From: Hafnia psychrotolerans
GTDB lineage: Bacteria > Pseudomonadota > Gammaproteobacteria > Enterobacterales > Enterobacteriaceae
DNA length: 64,000 nucleotides
Assembly: GCF_014639435.1 (NCBI RefSeq)
Contig: NZ_BMFZ01000005.1
Coordinates: forward strand, 274,040 to 338,039
Direction of reading: 5' to 3'
In this document: piece after piece, positions 30,384 to 40,953 of the stretch
How positions within the stretch are numbered: position 1 is the stretch's first letter
Layout: the number at the start of each line of letters is the position of its first letter
Made by a program: the position numbers and the translations under genes
The notes under the pieces: generated by a model
Told to the model about the DNA's origin: nothing
Seen by the model: the letters and a program-made list of their open reading frames with translations, nothing else
The model's database searches: none

Positions 30384-31922
30384 GTGAAATTGTCTAACGC
30401 TAACAATAAGAGAATAGCAAAAAATACATTGATGCTTTACTCAAGAATGATCATGATAATGGTCGTTTCTTTATATACATCACGAATTCTACTTCACGCC
30501 TTAGGTGTGGAAGATCTCGGTGTTTATAGTATTATCGCTGGCGTGATCGTTCTTTTCGGATTTATTCAGAATGTCACCACACTGGCAACCCAACGTTTTC
30601 TTTCCATGGGTCTGGGTAAGAATGATATTTCCTGGACTAACAAAGCATTTAATACCAGCATCCTCGTTCATGTCGCCATTGCACTATTTATATTTTTGGC
30701 TGGTGAGACAATTGGCCTTTGGTTTGTGAATACTCATTTAAGTATACCGCCAGATAGAATCCAGGATGTAAGTTGGGTTTTCCAATTTTCACTTTTGGCA
30801 TTGATGGTACAGATCATACAAACCCCCTATATTGCTTCAATAATAGCCTGTGAGCGAATGGAGGTTTATGCAAAAATTGGTATTCTGGACGCATTTCAAC
30901 GCTGGTTTATTGTTTTTTTATTAACCTACTTTGACTTTAGTGACAAATTAAAAGCTTACGGCGTTCTGGTTTTATGTGGCTATTTATTTATTTTTCTTTG
31001 CTATTTTACATTTTGCGTTAAAAAATTTGATATTTGCAAATTAAATTTAAAAATAGAAAAGAAAATTTTAAAGGAAATGTTTTCTTTTTCAAGTTGGACA
31101 TTAATGGGTTCCATGAGCGTTGTTGCTTTATCTCAAGGGATCGCAATTTTAGTAAATATCTTCTTTGGTGTCATTGCTAATGCTTCTCTCGGTTTATCAG
31201 ACCAGGTTTTAGCCGCTATTAACCGAGTTACAGGGAACTTTCAGACGGCATTTAACCCACAAATCATTAAATCATATGCTGCGGGTGATTTAGAGTATCT
31301 AAAAAAATTAATTGGTCAGTCAAGCAAGCTATCATTTGCTTTAGTTTTGTTGGCGGTTGTTCCTCTGTTTGCTGACACACAGTTTATTCTCTCTGTTTGG
31401 CTTGGTACCGTACCAGAATATTTAGTATCACTCGTGCGTGTGGTTACCCTGTATGTTCTCATCGATTGTATCTCTGGACCCTTTGTTACTGCCATATATG
31501 CTGTGGGTAAGTTAAAACGTTATCAAATCACAATCAGTGTAATTATACTCCTCAACTTAGCTCTCGCATTTTTACTTGTTTACAGCCATTGTCCATTGTA
31601 TGTCGTGGTGATGGCCCGGGTTAGTAGTACTGTGTTTTTATTAGCATATCGATTAAATATGTTAGGATACTTAATTAGCTTTAACGTGAAAGAATATGTT
31701 TTTAACATTCTTTCACGATTGATTTTTGTTTCATTATTGTCATTTGTTTCAATTTACTACGCAAACATGTTTTTACCTGAAAGTTTTGTGGGACTGTTTG
31801 TATTATTACTGATATCAAGTTTTACTATTATTTTTCTTTTCTACATAATTGTGCTTTCTAATGATGAAAAGACATTTTGCAAACAGAAAACCAATTTTTT
31901 ATATAAAAAATTCTTTAGTTAA
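30384..31922 (+). CDS. Wzx-like flippase
   Basis: Inner-membrane MATE/MOP-superfamily protein of 512 residues with 12-14 hydrophobic segments, expected to flip undecaprenyl-linked repeat units to the periplasm. The N-terminus (ILLHALGVEDLGVYSIIAGV) is typical of polysaccharide transporters. Start is GTG 30384 or TTG 30390: AAAGG lies 3 nt from the GTG and about 9 nt from the TTG. Position after the glycosyltransferases matches amsL/wzx in related clusters. Confidence 0.85.
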   Translation: MKLSNANNKRIAKNTLMLYSRMIMIMVVSLYTSRILLHALGVEDLGVYSIIAGVIVLFGFIQNVTTLATQRFLSMGLGKNDISWTNKAFNTSILVHVAIALFIFLAGETIGLWFVNTHLSIPPDRIQDVSWVFQFSLLALMVQIIQTPYIASIIACERMEVYAKIGILDAFQRWFIVFLLTYFDFSDKLKAYGVLVLCGYLFIFLCYFTFCVKKFDICKLNLKIEKKILKEMFSFSSWTLMGSMSVVALSQGIAILVNIFFGVIANASLGLSDQVLAAINRVTGNFQTAFNPQIIKSYAAGDLEYLKKLIGQSSKLSFALVLLAVVPLFADTQFILSVWLGTVPEYLVSLVRVVTLYVLIDCISGPFVTAIYAVGKLKRYQITISVIILLNLALAFLLVYSHCPLYVVVMARVSSTVFLLAYRLNMLGYLISFNVKEYVFNILSRLIFVSLLSFVSIYYANMFLPESFVGLFVLLLISSFTIIFLFYIIVLSNDEKTFCKQKTNFLYKKFFS

Positions 31923-31938
31923 ATTATTAAGGTGAAAA

Positions 31939-32916
31939 ATGAACAAATATGGTGTTATTGTATATGAAGGTGGGAAATTTAAAGAGCAGAACCTTTTAAA
32001 TCTGGGAGATTATGTTCAAAGTACTGCAGCAAAACAATTTCTCCCAGAAGTAAATCATCATGTAACTCGCGAGGGCATGCATTTATATAATGATGAAAGT
32101 ATTAAGATGATTATGAATGCATGGTATATGGCAAACCCAGAAAACTTCCCGCCATCAAATAAAATCACTCCATTATATGTATCTGTTCATTTAAACTCTT
32201 CAATAATAGACCGTATTTTCAGACCGGAAGTTATTGAACATTTCAAAAAACACCAGCCTATTGGGTGTAGGGATAATCACACAAGAGATTTACTTCGTGC
32301 AAAAGGTGTTGATGCTTATTACTCAGGATGCATGACACTTACTCTTGGCCACACTTATAAAAGAAAAAATATCAGCGACGAGGTGATTTTTGCTGATATT
32401 ATGCATGATTCTTTATCTATGAAGCAGCTTCTCAAACAACCACTACGATTAGGGAAACGTATTCTTAATGGTAGAATTAAAGAGTTGTCTGTTAAACGTG
32501 ATGTTTTGCAAAAATATTTTGATGAGGATGTCTTGAATAGAGCAGTATATATTGACCAAATGGTTCCGTATATTAATGCAGATGTTGGATTTGAAATGGC
32601 TGATAAATATTTAAAACGATTATCGTCCGCACGATTTGTGGTTACATCAAGAATTCACACTGCGTTACCCTGCTTAGCTATGGGGACTCCTGTTATTTTT
32701 GTCAATGGTGGCTTTAAAACCAAAGTCGACAACTGCCGTTTCGATGGCTTATTCGATTTTTTCAATCGTATCGATGTTGATAGTTCAGGTAACTCAAAGT
32801 GCAACTTCTCTTTTTCCGGCGAAAAAATCAACATTAGAACAGTTCTTAAAAATAAAGATTTGCATGTCCCTTTTGCTAACGATCTGATCAAAAAATGCCA
32901 AGATTTTACACTTTAA
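31939..32916 (+). CDS. Polysaccharide pyruvyl transferase family protein
   Basis: 325 residues, family PF04230. Conserved parts include LLNLGDYVQSTAAKQ near the N-terminus and FVVTSRIHTALPCLAMGTPVIFV (about 234-256), the nucleotide-binding region of this family. It probably adds a pyruvate ketal to a sugar of the repeat unit using phosphoenolpyruvate, giving the polymer negative charge, as AmsJ and WcaK are thought to do. AAGGTG precedes the ATG. Confidence 0.85.
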   Translation: MNKYGVIVYEGGKFKEQNLLNLGDYVQSTAAKQFLPEVNHHVTREGMHLYNDESIKMIMNAWYMANPENFPPSNKITPLYVSVHLNSSIIDRIFRPEVIEHFKKHQPIGCRDNHTRDLLRAKGVDAYYSGCMTLTLGHTYKRKNISDEVIFADIMHDSLSMKQLLKQPLRLGKRILNGRIKELSVKRDVLQKYFDEDVLNRAVYIDQMVPYINADVGFEMADKYLKRLSSARFVVTSRIHTALPCLAMGTPVIFVNGGFKTKVDNCRFDGLFDFFNRIDVDSSGNSKCNFSFSGEKINIRTVLKNKDLHVPFANDLIKKCQDFTL

Positions 32917-32977
32917 TTAGATAACTATCTTATGTGTAAAATTTTATTATTAATGCATATATACATTGAGTGAACTT

Positions 32978-34393
32978 ATGATTATTCCTGTAGTGATGGC
33001 CGGCGGAACCGGTAGTCGGTTATGGCCAATGTCGAGAGAACTCTACCCAAAGCAATATTTACGCCTGAATGGCGATAAATCTATGCTCCAGGAAACGATC
33101 TCTCGTCTTGATGGCCTAAAGATCGTTCCACCTATTCTCATTTGTAATGAACAACATCGTTTTTTAGCCGCAGAGCAATTGCGTCAGCTAGATTTAGCTG
33201 CAGGCAATATCATTCTAGAACCGGTTGGAAGAAATACTGCACCAGCGATTGCTTTAGCAGCACTTAGCGCAACAACTCATGGTGAGAATCCACTGTTACT
33301 CGTCCTGGCAGCAGATCATGTTATCGCAGATAAAAATGCATTTCATCAGGCCATCACGAATGCCATTCCTTATGCCGACCAAGGAAAACTCGTCACTTTT
33401 GGCATTGTGGCTACCGGACCAGAAACCGGTTATGGCTACATTCAGCGTGGGGAGCCACTGGGTGAAAATAAAATGGCGTTTGATGTGCACCGATTTGTTG
33501 AGAAGCCGGATTTTGAAACCGCTAACAATTATATCTCAAGCGGTGAGTATTATTGGAATAGCGGCATGTTCATCTTTAGAGCCAAAACATACTTAGATGA
33601 ATTAGCGAAATATCGCCCTGATATACTCGATGCCTGTCAGAATGCTTTCTCTAATATTGAAAAAGACGCTTGCCAGGACTTTATACGCGTTGATAAAGAG
33701 GCTTTCCTCGCTTGCCCTGACGAGTCGATTGACTATGCTGTGATGGAAAAAACAGCTGAAGGAGTTGTCATTGCTCTTGATGCAGGTTGGAACGATGTTG
33801 GCTCATGGTCATCTCTATGGGAAGTTAACCCAAAAGATACAGAAAGTAATTGCATCACTGGTGATGTTTTTACACATAGTACGAATAATTGCTATATCAA
33901 TACCGATGAAAAATTAGTAGCCGCTATTGGTGTCGATAATTTAGTCATAGTTAATACTAAAGATGCTGTTCTGGTCATCGATAAATCAAAAGTTCAAGAT
34001 GTTAAAAAAGTCGTAGAATATCTTAAAAACAACCAGCGTCGTGAATATAAGTTACATCGCGAATCATATCGTCCCTGGGGGCATCAAGATAAAGTGGTAG
34101 AAACGCCTCGTTATCATGTGAACCGAGTTACGGTAAAACCTGGGGGCAAGTTTTCATTACAGAAACATCTGCACAGAGCTGAGCATTGGGTTGTGCTATC
34201 GGGTACGGCTGAAGTGACATTGGAAAATAACACCTTCCTTCTCACTGAAAATCAATCAACATTTATACCTATCGGTGCTGTCCATATGCTTGCGAACCCA
34301 GGAAAAATCCCTTTGGAGTTACTGGAAATTGGGTCTGGTTCTTATTTGGCCGAAGATGACATTATTAGGCTGAAAGATCACTATGGTCATTGA
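32978..34393 (+). CDS. manC: Mannose-1-phosphate guanylyltransferase (ManC/CpsB)
   Basis: Makes GDP-mannose from mannose-1-phosphate and GTP; the C-terminal cupin resembles phosphomannose isomerase, so it may be bifunctional. 471 residues from ATG 32978; a TTG at 32966 is in frame and would add four residues. N-terminal pyrophosphorylase motif [18 protein letters not shown], then VEKPDF. The isomerase-type cupin is in RPWGHQDKV...[17 protein letters not shown] (about 350-395). With manB downstream it supplies GDP-mannose for the polymer. Confidence 0.94.
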   Translation: MIIPVVMAGGTGSRLWPMSRELYPKQYLRLNGDKSMLQETISRLDGLKIVPPILICNEQHRFLAAEQLRQLDLAAGNIILEPVGRNTAPAIALAALSATTHGENPLLLVLAADHVIADKNAFHQAITNAIPYADQGKLVTFGIVATGPETGYGYIQRGEPLGENKMAFDVHRFVEKPDFETANNYISSGEYYWNSGMFIFRAKTYLDELAKYRPDILDACQNAFSNIEKDACQDFIRVDKEAFLACPDESIDYAVMEKTAEGVVIALDAGWNDVGSWSSLWEVNPKDTESNCITGDVFTHSTNNCYINTDEKLVAAIGVDNLVIVNTKDAVLVIDKSKVQDVKKVVEYLKNNQRREYKLHRESYRPWGHQDKVVETPRYHVNRVTVKPGGKFSLQKHLHRAEHWVVLSGTAEVTLENNTFLLTENQSTFIPIGAVHMLANPGKIPLELLEIGSGSYLAEDDIIRLKDHYGH

Positions 34394-34497
34394 TGATGGG
34401 TGCCTATAGATGACTAAAGTCAATTAACACGTTCTATTGGTGTATAAATAATATCACGTTTCCCGAATAAAATTAATACCAGCATAATAATGGTTTG

Positions 34498-34532
34498 ATT
34501 AGTGAGCCCTACTAATATGGGGCGCTTTTTTT
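34498..34532 (+). terminator. Possible terminator between manC and the acyltransferase
   Basis: GCCC (34506-34509) can pair with the GGGC just before a TTTTTTT tract (34526-34532); an alternative stem ATTAGT/ACTAAT (34498-34516) overlaps it. The 356-bp gap holds no gene, so transcription may restart here. Confidence 0.4.
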
Positions 34533-34749
34533 AATATTTATTTGACCTATGTCCCGCTGACGATTAATCCTTTATCTTTTGATGCTTTTAATGACTAACG
34601 ATGGCTCTTATACACCAATGACCACCCTATTGTTATAATTTCAATATAATTACCACTTATACAATTCGTGGCTATTCTTTATTTTTTTAAAATAAGCGAG
34701 ATATTTCCTTCCTTATATTCTCGTGTACAGTTGTTATATCGAGGTTAGA

Positions 34750-35841
34750 ATGAATAATAGTCGGGATAGCACCAATAAAAATTATAGCATTCAAGCGTTA
34801 AGAGCGACGGCTGCACTGTTCGTGGTTTTCGACCACACCATCACACAGTTTAATATATATCACCATCTCCCGGGGTTAACGGGTGACATACTTAGCAATA
34901 TCCAGGGAATAGGAACAGTGGGTGTCTATATTTTCTTTATTGTTAGTGGCTATATTATGTCCTTTACCACTTTCAATAAAAGCTGGAATAAAGAAGAGTC
35001 CTGGTTATTTTTAAAGAAAAGAGCATTGAGAATCTATCCTGCATATTGGATATGGCTAACATTGCTAATCATTGTTTGGCTTTCTGGATTAGCACTGAAA
35101 CAACATGATTACTCTTTAAATAAGATAGTTGCATCATATTTTCTTTTTCCATATTCTGATAGCACTCCAAATAAAATCAACCCTGTTCTTGGCCAGGGAT
35201 GGACGTTAATATATGAGGTGTTCTACTACTTATTATTTACCGCGCTAATTTTCCTGAACGTAAAAAAGACCCAGGCTATATTCATCTTAGCTTTGACATT
35301 TAGCTTTGTTATTTTTCTTGGAAACAATTCAGCCACAACGCTTCCTGCGTTGGATTTTTTCATGTCCTCTAAGATTTTTTACTTTTTTGTGTTAGGGATG
35401 GCCATATATAAATGGCAAAGTGTAATACTAGAGTTTTATTCTAAAAATCTCCCCATCTACCTATCCGTCATCGCTTGTATTGTTTGTTTTTATCTCCTTG
35501 TGTTCAGTGGCGTTGCGCAAGAATATAAGGAAATAGCCATGGGGTTATTATCAGTCGGTTTATTTCTATTATTTTTCGCCAAAGGTTCAAACTATAAAGC
35601 ATTTAGCGTATTAGGTGATGCTTCATATTCATTGTACCTAAGCCATGGTTTCGTTGTCATGGGATATGGTGTTGTATGTAAAACATTTAACTTCTCTCTG
35701 CCAATTTTATTCATTGCCGGTGTTGTAACAATTTTCACCTCAGTTGTTATTGGGGTTTTAAGTTATTACTTTATAGAAAGAAAGATACAGTTTGTTATTA
35801 ACAGAAAATTCATCCCATCGAGGAAGAATAGCTTCATCTAA
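34750..35841 (+). CDS. Acyltransferase family 3 membrane protein
   Basis: 363 residues from ATG 34750 (GAGG at 6 nt; the frame is open 9 codons further upstream). About ten hydrophobic segments. The N-terminal SIQALRATAALFVVFDHT has the conserved Arg and the catalytic-type His of the acyltransferase-3 family, and VGVYIFFIVSGYIM is the second signature. It probably O-acetylates or otherwise acylates a sugar of the polymer at the inner membrane. It lies between manC and manB. Confidence 0.88.
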   Translation: MNNSRDSTNKNYSIQALRATAALFVVFDHTITQFNIYHHLPGLTGDILSNIQGIGTVGVYIFFIVSGYIMSFTTFNKSWNKEESWLFLKKRALRIYPAYWIWLTLLIIVWLSGLALKQHDYSLNKIVASYFLFPYSDSTPNKINPVLGQGWTLIYEVFYYLLFTALIFLNVKKTQAIFILALTFSFVIFLGNNSATTLPALDFFMSSKIFYFFVLGMAIYKWQSVILEFYSKNLPIYLSVIACIVCFYLLVFSGVAQEYKEIAMGLLSVGLFLLFFAKGSNYKAFSVLGDASYSLYLSHGFVVMGYGVVCKTFNFSLPILFIAGVVTIFTSVVIGVLSYYFIERKIQFVINRKFIPSRKNSFI

Positions 35842-36013
35842 AATGACAAGGTTTACATGCTATCCGTGATAGCGACAGCAGCCGATTTTTATTCTTCTCG
35901 GCTCAGAGTATTACCTGGAAAGCACGGTGCGTATTCCACTGCGAGCACTGGCGAAAAGACAGCATCAATCATATTAAAGACCATTATAGTCATTGTTAAT
36001 TTGGGGAGGAAAC

Positions 36014-37393
36014 ATGTCTGGGAAATTAACGTGTTTTAAAGCATATGATATCAGAGGTGAGTTGGGCACGGAATTAAATGAAGATATTGCTTATAGAATT
36101 GGCCGTGCCTATGGCGAATATTTAAAGCCTACAAAAATGGTATTAGGTGGTGATGTCCGTTTAACCAGTGAAGCATTGAAACTGGCATTGGCCTGGGGTT
36201 TACAAGACTCGGGGACGGACGTGGTTGATATTGGTCTTACCGGGACCGAAGAGATTTATTTTGCCACCTCTTATCTCTGTCTTGATGGAGGCATTGAAGT
36301 TACTGCCAGCCATAATCCGATGAACTACAACGGCATGAAGCTGGTTCGTGAGGAATCAAAACCCATTAGCGGCGATACCGGCCTGTTCGAAATACAACGT
36401 CTTGCTGAAGCGAACAACTTTGACGTCATTGATGAAGCAAAACGTGGGACTTATGAGAAAGCATCCGTTCTGGAGGCTTACATTGATAAGCTACTCAGTT
36501 TTATAGACGTTGAAAACTTTACGCGTCCTTTAAAATTAGTATTTAACTCTGGTAATGGTGCGGCAGGTCATGTTGTTGATGCCATTGAAAAACGGTTTAA
36601 CCAGGCAGGCCTCCCCGTAGAGTTCATCAAAGTCCATCATCAGCCTGATGGTCATTTCCCTAATGGTATCCCGAATCCGTTATTACCGGAATGTCGCCAG
36701 GATACAACTGATGCCATCATCAAACACAAGGCTGATATGGGCATTGCCTTTGATGGTGATTTTGACCGGTGTTTTCTTTTCGATGACATGGGTAATTTCA
36801 TTGAAGGTTACTATATTGTTGGGTTGCTGGCAGAGGCTTTTCTTGAAAAAAACCCGGGTTCCAGAATTATCCATGACCCCCGTTTAAGCTGGAATACTAT
36901 CGATATTGTCAGTCAGGCTGGCGGAGTACCGGTCATGTCTAAAACAGGGCATGCCTTTATTAAAGAGCGTATGCGGCTGGAAAATGCCGTGTACGGCGGT
37001 GAAATGAGTGCCCACCATTATTTCCGCGATTTTTATTACTGCGACAGCGGTATGATCCCTTGGCTGCTGGTTGCTGAATTACTGCTTGTCAAAGGTCAAT
37101 CATTGAGAAGCATGATTAATGACCGGATCACGGCTTATCCGGCATCGGGAGAAATTAACAGTATTATTCCTCAGCCAAAAGAGGCTATTGGCCGGGTATT
37201 ATCGAGATATGAAACCGATGCGCTGCACGTTGATCATACCGACGGCATTAGCCTTGAGTTCAAAGAGTGGCGTTTCAACCTGCGCAGTTCAAATACCGAA
37301 CCTGTTGTACGCTTGAATGTAGAGTCTCGAGCTGATGTAAAATTAATGCAAGAGCAAACTCAAAGAATCCTGTCGATTCTGTGCCAGGAATAA
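36014..37393 (+). CDS. manB: Phosphomannomutase (ManB/CpsG)
   Basis: Interconverts mannose-6-phosphate and mannose-1-phosphate. 459 residues from ATG 36014, which has a strong GGGGAGG site. The phosphoserine loop [13 protein letters not shown] is at about 98-110, the metal-binding loop DGDFDRCF near 245, the sugar-binding EMSAHHYF near 330, and the phosphate-binding RSSNTEP near 425. Works with manC to make GDP-mannose. Confidence 0.95.
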   Translation: MSGKLTCFKAYDIRGELGTELNEDIAYRIGRAYGEYLKPTKMVLGGDVRLTSEALKLALAWGLQDSGTDVVDIGLTGTEEIYFATSYLCLDGGIEVTASHNPMNYNGMKLVREESKPISGDTGLFEIQRLAEANNFDVIDEAKRGTYEKASVLEAYIDKLLSFIDVENFTRPLKLVFNSGNGAAGHVVDAIEKRFNQAGLPVEFIKVHHQPDGHFPNGIPNPLLPECRQDTTDAIIKHKADMGIAFDGDFDRCFLFDDMGNFIEGYYIVGLLAEAFLEKNPGSRIIHDPRLSWNTIDIVSQAGGVPVMSKTGHAFIKERMRLENAVYGGEMSAHHYFRDFYYCDSGMIPWLLVAELLLVKGQSLRSMINDRITAYPASGEINSIIPQPKEAIGRVLSRYETDALHVDHTDGISLEFKEWRFNLRSSNTEPVVRLNVESRADVKLMQEQTQRILSILCQE

Positions 37394-37415
37394 TAAAAAT
37401 CATGGGGTGTTCATT

Positions 37416-38570
37416 ATGTCACACGGTGTGAGTGTTGGGATTGTCGCTGACTGGTTAGTGACGTTTGCAGGTGCTGAGAAAGTTATCGCCGAATTTATCA
37501 ATATATACCCAGAATCTGAGATTTATTCTGTGGTGGATTTTTTATCCGATGATTCAAGAAAATCATTCAATGGAAAAAAATCAACCACCTCTTTTATTCA
37601 GCGGTTACCTTTTGCAAAAACAAAATACCAAAGTTATCTGCCGTTAATGCCGCTGGCGATTGAACAACTTGATGTGATAAAGCATGACATCGTACTTTCC
37701 AGCAGTCATGCCGTGGCTAAAGGTGTGCTGACCGGTCCGGATCAGCTTCATATCAGCTATGTTCACTCTCCTATACGTTACGCATGGGATTTTCAGCATC
37801 AGTATCTTCGCGAATCAGGCTTAAATAAAGGTTTAAAAGGTAAACTGGCAAGATGGTTCTTACACAAAATCAGAATGTGGGATTACCGGACGGCTAACGG
37901 GGTCGACCATTTCATTGCAAATTCACAATTCATTGCCCGCAGAATAAAAAAAGTTTATGGGCGAGATGCTGATGTTATTTACCCGCCTGTGGATGTCGAA
38001 CGGTTTACCTTGCAAGAAGAGAAAGAGGATTTTTATTTCACCGCTTCTCGTATGGTGCCTTACAAACGTATCGACCTGATCGTTGAAGCTTTTAGTCAGA
38101 TGCCGGATAAAAAACTGATTGTGATCGGCGATGGTTCTGACATGGCCAAAATCAAAGCGAAAGCAGGCAGTAATATTGAGATCCTTGGGTATCAACCTGA
38201 TGACGTCATGCAGAGTCACATGCAGCGCGCCAAGGCCTTTGTCTTTGCCGCTGAAGAGGACTTTGGCATTACGCCGGTAGAAGCACAGGCTTGTGGTACG
38301 CCAGTGATTGCTTTTGGTAAAGGCGGCGCGCTCGAAACGATAAGGCCCTACGGTGAGTCTCACTCTACGGGAATATTCTTCCAGGAACAGAGCGTTGCAT
38401 CACTATTAGAGGCTGTCCAACAATTTGAGCTGGTTAGAGAGTCTATTGATCCGAATGACTGTCGCGATAACGCGTTGAGATTTTCTGCTGAACGTTTTCA
38501 TCGTGAGTTGGACGAATATATCAAAGTAAAATGGAATGATTTTACTGAAAGTAAAAAAATAGCTTATTAA
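37416..38570 (+). CDS. GT4 glycosyltransferase, WbaZ-like mannosyltransferase
   Basis: 384 residues from ATG 37416 (GGGGTG upstream; a GTG three codons earlier is possible). The start VGIVADWLVTFAGAEKV resembles the GDP-mannose-dependent mannosyltransferases of the WbaZ/WbdC type. The donor half has SRMVPYKRIDLIVEAF, VIGDGSD and the EX7E motif EDFGITPVEAQACG (about 285-298). Location next to manC/manB supports mannose as the sugar added. Confidence 0.85.
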   Translation: MSHGVSVGIVADWLVTFAGAEKVIAEFINIYPESEIYSVVDFLSDDSRKSFNGKKSTTSFIQRLPFAKTKYQSYLPLMPLAIEQLDVIKHDIVLSSSHAVAKGVLTGPDQLHISYVHSPIRYAWDFQHQYLRESGLNKGLKGKLARWFLHKIRMWDYRTANGVDHFIANSQFIARRIKKVYGRDADVIYPPVDVERFTLQEEKEDFYFTASRMVPYKRIDLIVEAFSQMPDKKLIVIGDGSDMAKIKAKAGSNIEILGYQPDDVMQSHMQRAKAFVFAAEEDFGITPVEAQACGTPVIAFGKGGALETIRPYGESHSTGIFFQEQSVASLLEAVQQFELVRESIDPNDCRDNALRFSAERFHRELDEYIKVKWNDFTESKKIAY

Positions 38571-38708
38571 GCTACCACTCGAAAACATGATGGCATTGTT
38601 CTATTTCACATCTTACCTCTGGGTTGTACTTAGTTATTCTGAATAACCTTACAATTCTAATCGTGCATCTGTTGCGATGCGTTTATCAATTGTAATTAAG
38701 GGTCATAT

Positions 38709-39803
38709 ATGTCTAAAGTTGCACTTATTATCAGTATGGCTGGACAAGATGGTTCTTATTTGTCTGAACTATTATTAAAGAAAGGCTATACAGTCCACGG
38801 TATTAATCGACATATTCCTTTAGTCGCGAATGGGCAGGAGGAATTCTTCTATAATGAGTTCTGTATAAAATCCCCCAATTTGCATATTCATGATGAAAAC
38901 TTGTCTGATGCTTCTAGCCTGAATGATTTATTAGCGATGCTTCGCCCAGACGAAATTTATAATCTGGGAAGGGTTAGTCATGCCAATGCTGAGTGTATAC
39001 GCTCGCATCATTCTTTAGCGGCGGACGGCATCAGCGCCCTGAGAATGCTGGACGCCATCCGTTCTCAGGGTTTAGAACATAAAACCCGTTACTACCATGC
39101 TTCCCCTTCAAAACTTTGCAGCTTGGTTAACGGTATGACCATCAGTGAAATGGTGATGTCTAACCTCTGTCCGCTGGAAAACGTTGCGCTGGTCTCCGAT
39201 TTTTGGACGGTCGTTAATTACCGTAACACTTTTGGTATGTATGCCTGCAACGGCATCCTTTTTAACCATGAATCGCCGCGCCGCAGCGAACATTTTGTGA
39301 CCCGAAAAATCTCTATGGGATTGGCGAATATTACTCAGGGCCTAGAGCAATGCCTTCTTTTAGGTAACCTGAATGCGCAGCGCGATTGGGGGCATGCCCG
39401 AGATTACGTCAAAATGCAGTGGTCCATGTTGCAACAGCATAAACCTGAGGATTACGTTATTGCCACTGGCGTACAGTATACCGTGCGGCAGTTTGTGACG
39501 TTTGCCGCACTGGAGTTGGGAATAAAGCTTCGTTTTGTCGGCAAGGGCGTGGATGAAAAAGGGGTGATTGCCGCGATCATCAGTCCGATTGCCGCAGCGT
39601 TAAAAGTCGGGGATGTGGTGGTGGCCGTTGATCCTCGCTATATGCGCCCTACGGAAAAATGCAAAGTGCCTGCGAACCCAACCAAAGCACGCAATAAATT
39701 GGGCTGGGTACCAGAAACATCGTTACAAGACCTGGTGATCGAGATGGTGCAAGCTGATTTAGCCTCCGCGAAGGAACTCGCGCGACAAAAAGTGTATGGA
39801 TAA
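38709..39803 (+). CDS. GDP-mannose 4,6-dehydratase homologue with replaced catalytic residues
   Basis: 364 residues with clear full-length similarity to Gmd (short-chain dehydrogenase family): MSKVALI, GQDGSYL, YGMYACNGILFNHESPRR-like block, RDWGHARDYVKMQW, YVIATGVQYTVRQF, GDVVVAVDPRYMRP. The reading frame is intact, with AAGG before the ATG. Yet the functional sites differ from Gmd as I remember it: the first Gly of GxxGxxG is Ser, the STSE catalytic segment is SPSK, the SPYAVAK segment with the YxxxK Tyr and Lys is ENVALVS, and the RR cofactor site near residue 35 is changed. Dehydratase activity is therefore unlikely. No fcl/GDP-fucose synthase follows. It could be a regulatory or structural pseudoenzyme, or a decaying gene. 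Confidence 0.85.
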   Translation: MSKVALIISMAGQDGSYLSELLLKKGYTVHGINRHIPLVANGQEEFFYNEFCIKSPNLHIHDENLSDASSLNDLLAMLRPDEIYNLGRVSHANAECIRSHHSLAADGISALRMLDAIRSQGLEHKTRYYHASPSKLCSLVNGMTISEMVMSNLCPLENVALVSDFWTVVNYRNTFGMYACNGILFNHESPRRSEHFVTRKISMGLANITQGLEQCLLLGNLNAQRDWGHARDYVKMQWSMLQQHKPEDYVIATGVQYTVRQFVTFAALELGIKLRFVGKGVDEKGVIAAIISPIAAALKVGDVVVAVDPRYMRPTEKCKVPANPTKARNKLGWVPETSLQDLVIEMVQADLASAKELARQKVYG

Positions 39804-39895
39804 GAGGGCTGATCTTAAGGCTTTTGCCGATTGGGTTCATGTACGGCCTGAACCGTGCGTTCAGGCCAATAACAGCCTCGAACAAGTGAACATCA

Positions 39896-40816
39896 TCATG
39901 GCATGCCCAATCCACTGACACGTCCGGCGATATCACGCATCGCATTACGCGCCGTCTGGCTGATCCCCCCCAGTTGGAAGAAACCGTGGATCACACCGAG
40001 ATAACGCTGAGCGCTGCAATTGACGCCCTGCTCCGTCAGGCGGGCAAACAGCGCTTCACCTTCGTCACACAATGGATCGTATTCGGCGGTGATAATATGA
40101 ACCGGCGGCAATCCTGAGAAGTCATCTCGCCATAGCGGGCTGGCTTCTGGGTGCCTGAAGTCAGTCTGAGGAAAATAGGCGTCGAAACCGCTGAGCAGCG
40201 TATCGCTGGTCAGCACGTAATCCGCACCGTTATGTCTATGGCTGTCGAATGAGGCCGTGGCATCAAGCATCGGATAAATCAGGACCAGCTGCTGAGGCAA
40301 CCATTGCCTGGCATCACGTAAGCGCAGAGCCGTTATCAGAGCAATATGTCCACCGGCGCTATCGCCCGCTAATGTGATACGGCGACGGTCAACGCCAAGC
40401 GCTTCGGCATGTGACCCGATAAGTTTTGCGGCAAGCTCAGCGTCGTCATGAGCAGCCGGATAAGTCTGTTCCGGAGCTAAACGGTATTGCACCGCAATGA
40501 CCCTGCAACCACTCAAAAAAGCGAGCTGCCGAAGCTGATTATCATGCGTCGCAAAACCACCGCTGACAAAGCAGCCACCATGATAATAGATCACCGCAGG
40601 CAATATCCCTTCCGCATTCAAAGGCGAGACGACCCGCAATGAAATACCCTCGATGACAATATCTTCAACGTTCACCCGTCGCTCGATATCGCCCGCCAGC
40701 ACGGTGCTGGCAATATATCCGGCACGGCGCGCTTCATAGGTCTGACTGCGCGATGACGGACGACCTGCGGCGATAAACGCGTTAACAAGTTCGGCGATGG
40801 CGGATTCCAATGCCAT
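39896..40816 (-). CDS. HSL-type alpha/beta hydrolase
   Basis: Cytoplasmic esterase/lipase-like protein of 306 residues. The oxyanion motif is YYHGGCF (HGGC in place of HGGG), the nucleophile serine is in AGDSAGG (about residue 152), the catalytic Asp in AEYDPLCDEG and His in VIHGFFQ. GAAGGA precedes the ATG. It belongs to the hormone-sensitive-lipase (arylacetamide) family; natural substrate unknown. It is convergent with the Gmd-like gene and outside the polysaccharide operon. Confidence 0.9.
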   Translation of the reverse strand: MALESAIAELVNAFIAAGRPSSRSQTYEARRAGYIASTVLAGDIERRVNVEDIVIEGISLRVVSPLNAEGILPAVIYYHGGCFVSGGFATHDNQLRQLAFLSGCRVIAVQYRLAPEQTYPAAHDDAELAAKLIGSHAEALGVDRRRITLAGDSAGGHIALITALRLRDARQWLPQQLVLIYPMLDATASFDSHRHNGADYVLTSDTLLSGFDAYFPQTDFRHPEASPLWRDDFSGLPPVHIITAEYDPLCDEGEALFARLTEQGVNCSAQRYLGVIHGFFQLGGISQTARNAMRDIAGRVSGLGMP

Positions 40817-40953
40817 AAGATCGTTTCCTTCAGCGAATGTTTTTAGAGGCGTGAAGACTATCGAGTGTTGAGATTAGCAAAATGCGCCAGGTACGGAAAT
40901 AGCAGAAAACTCAGAGAGCAGGCATAAAAAAGACACCTCAATAGGTCATATTG

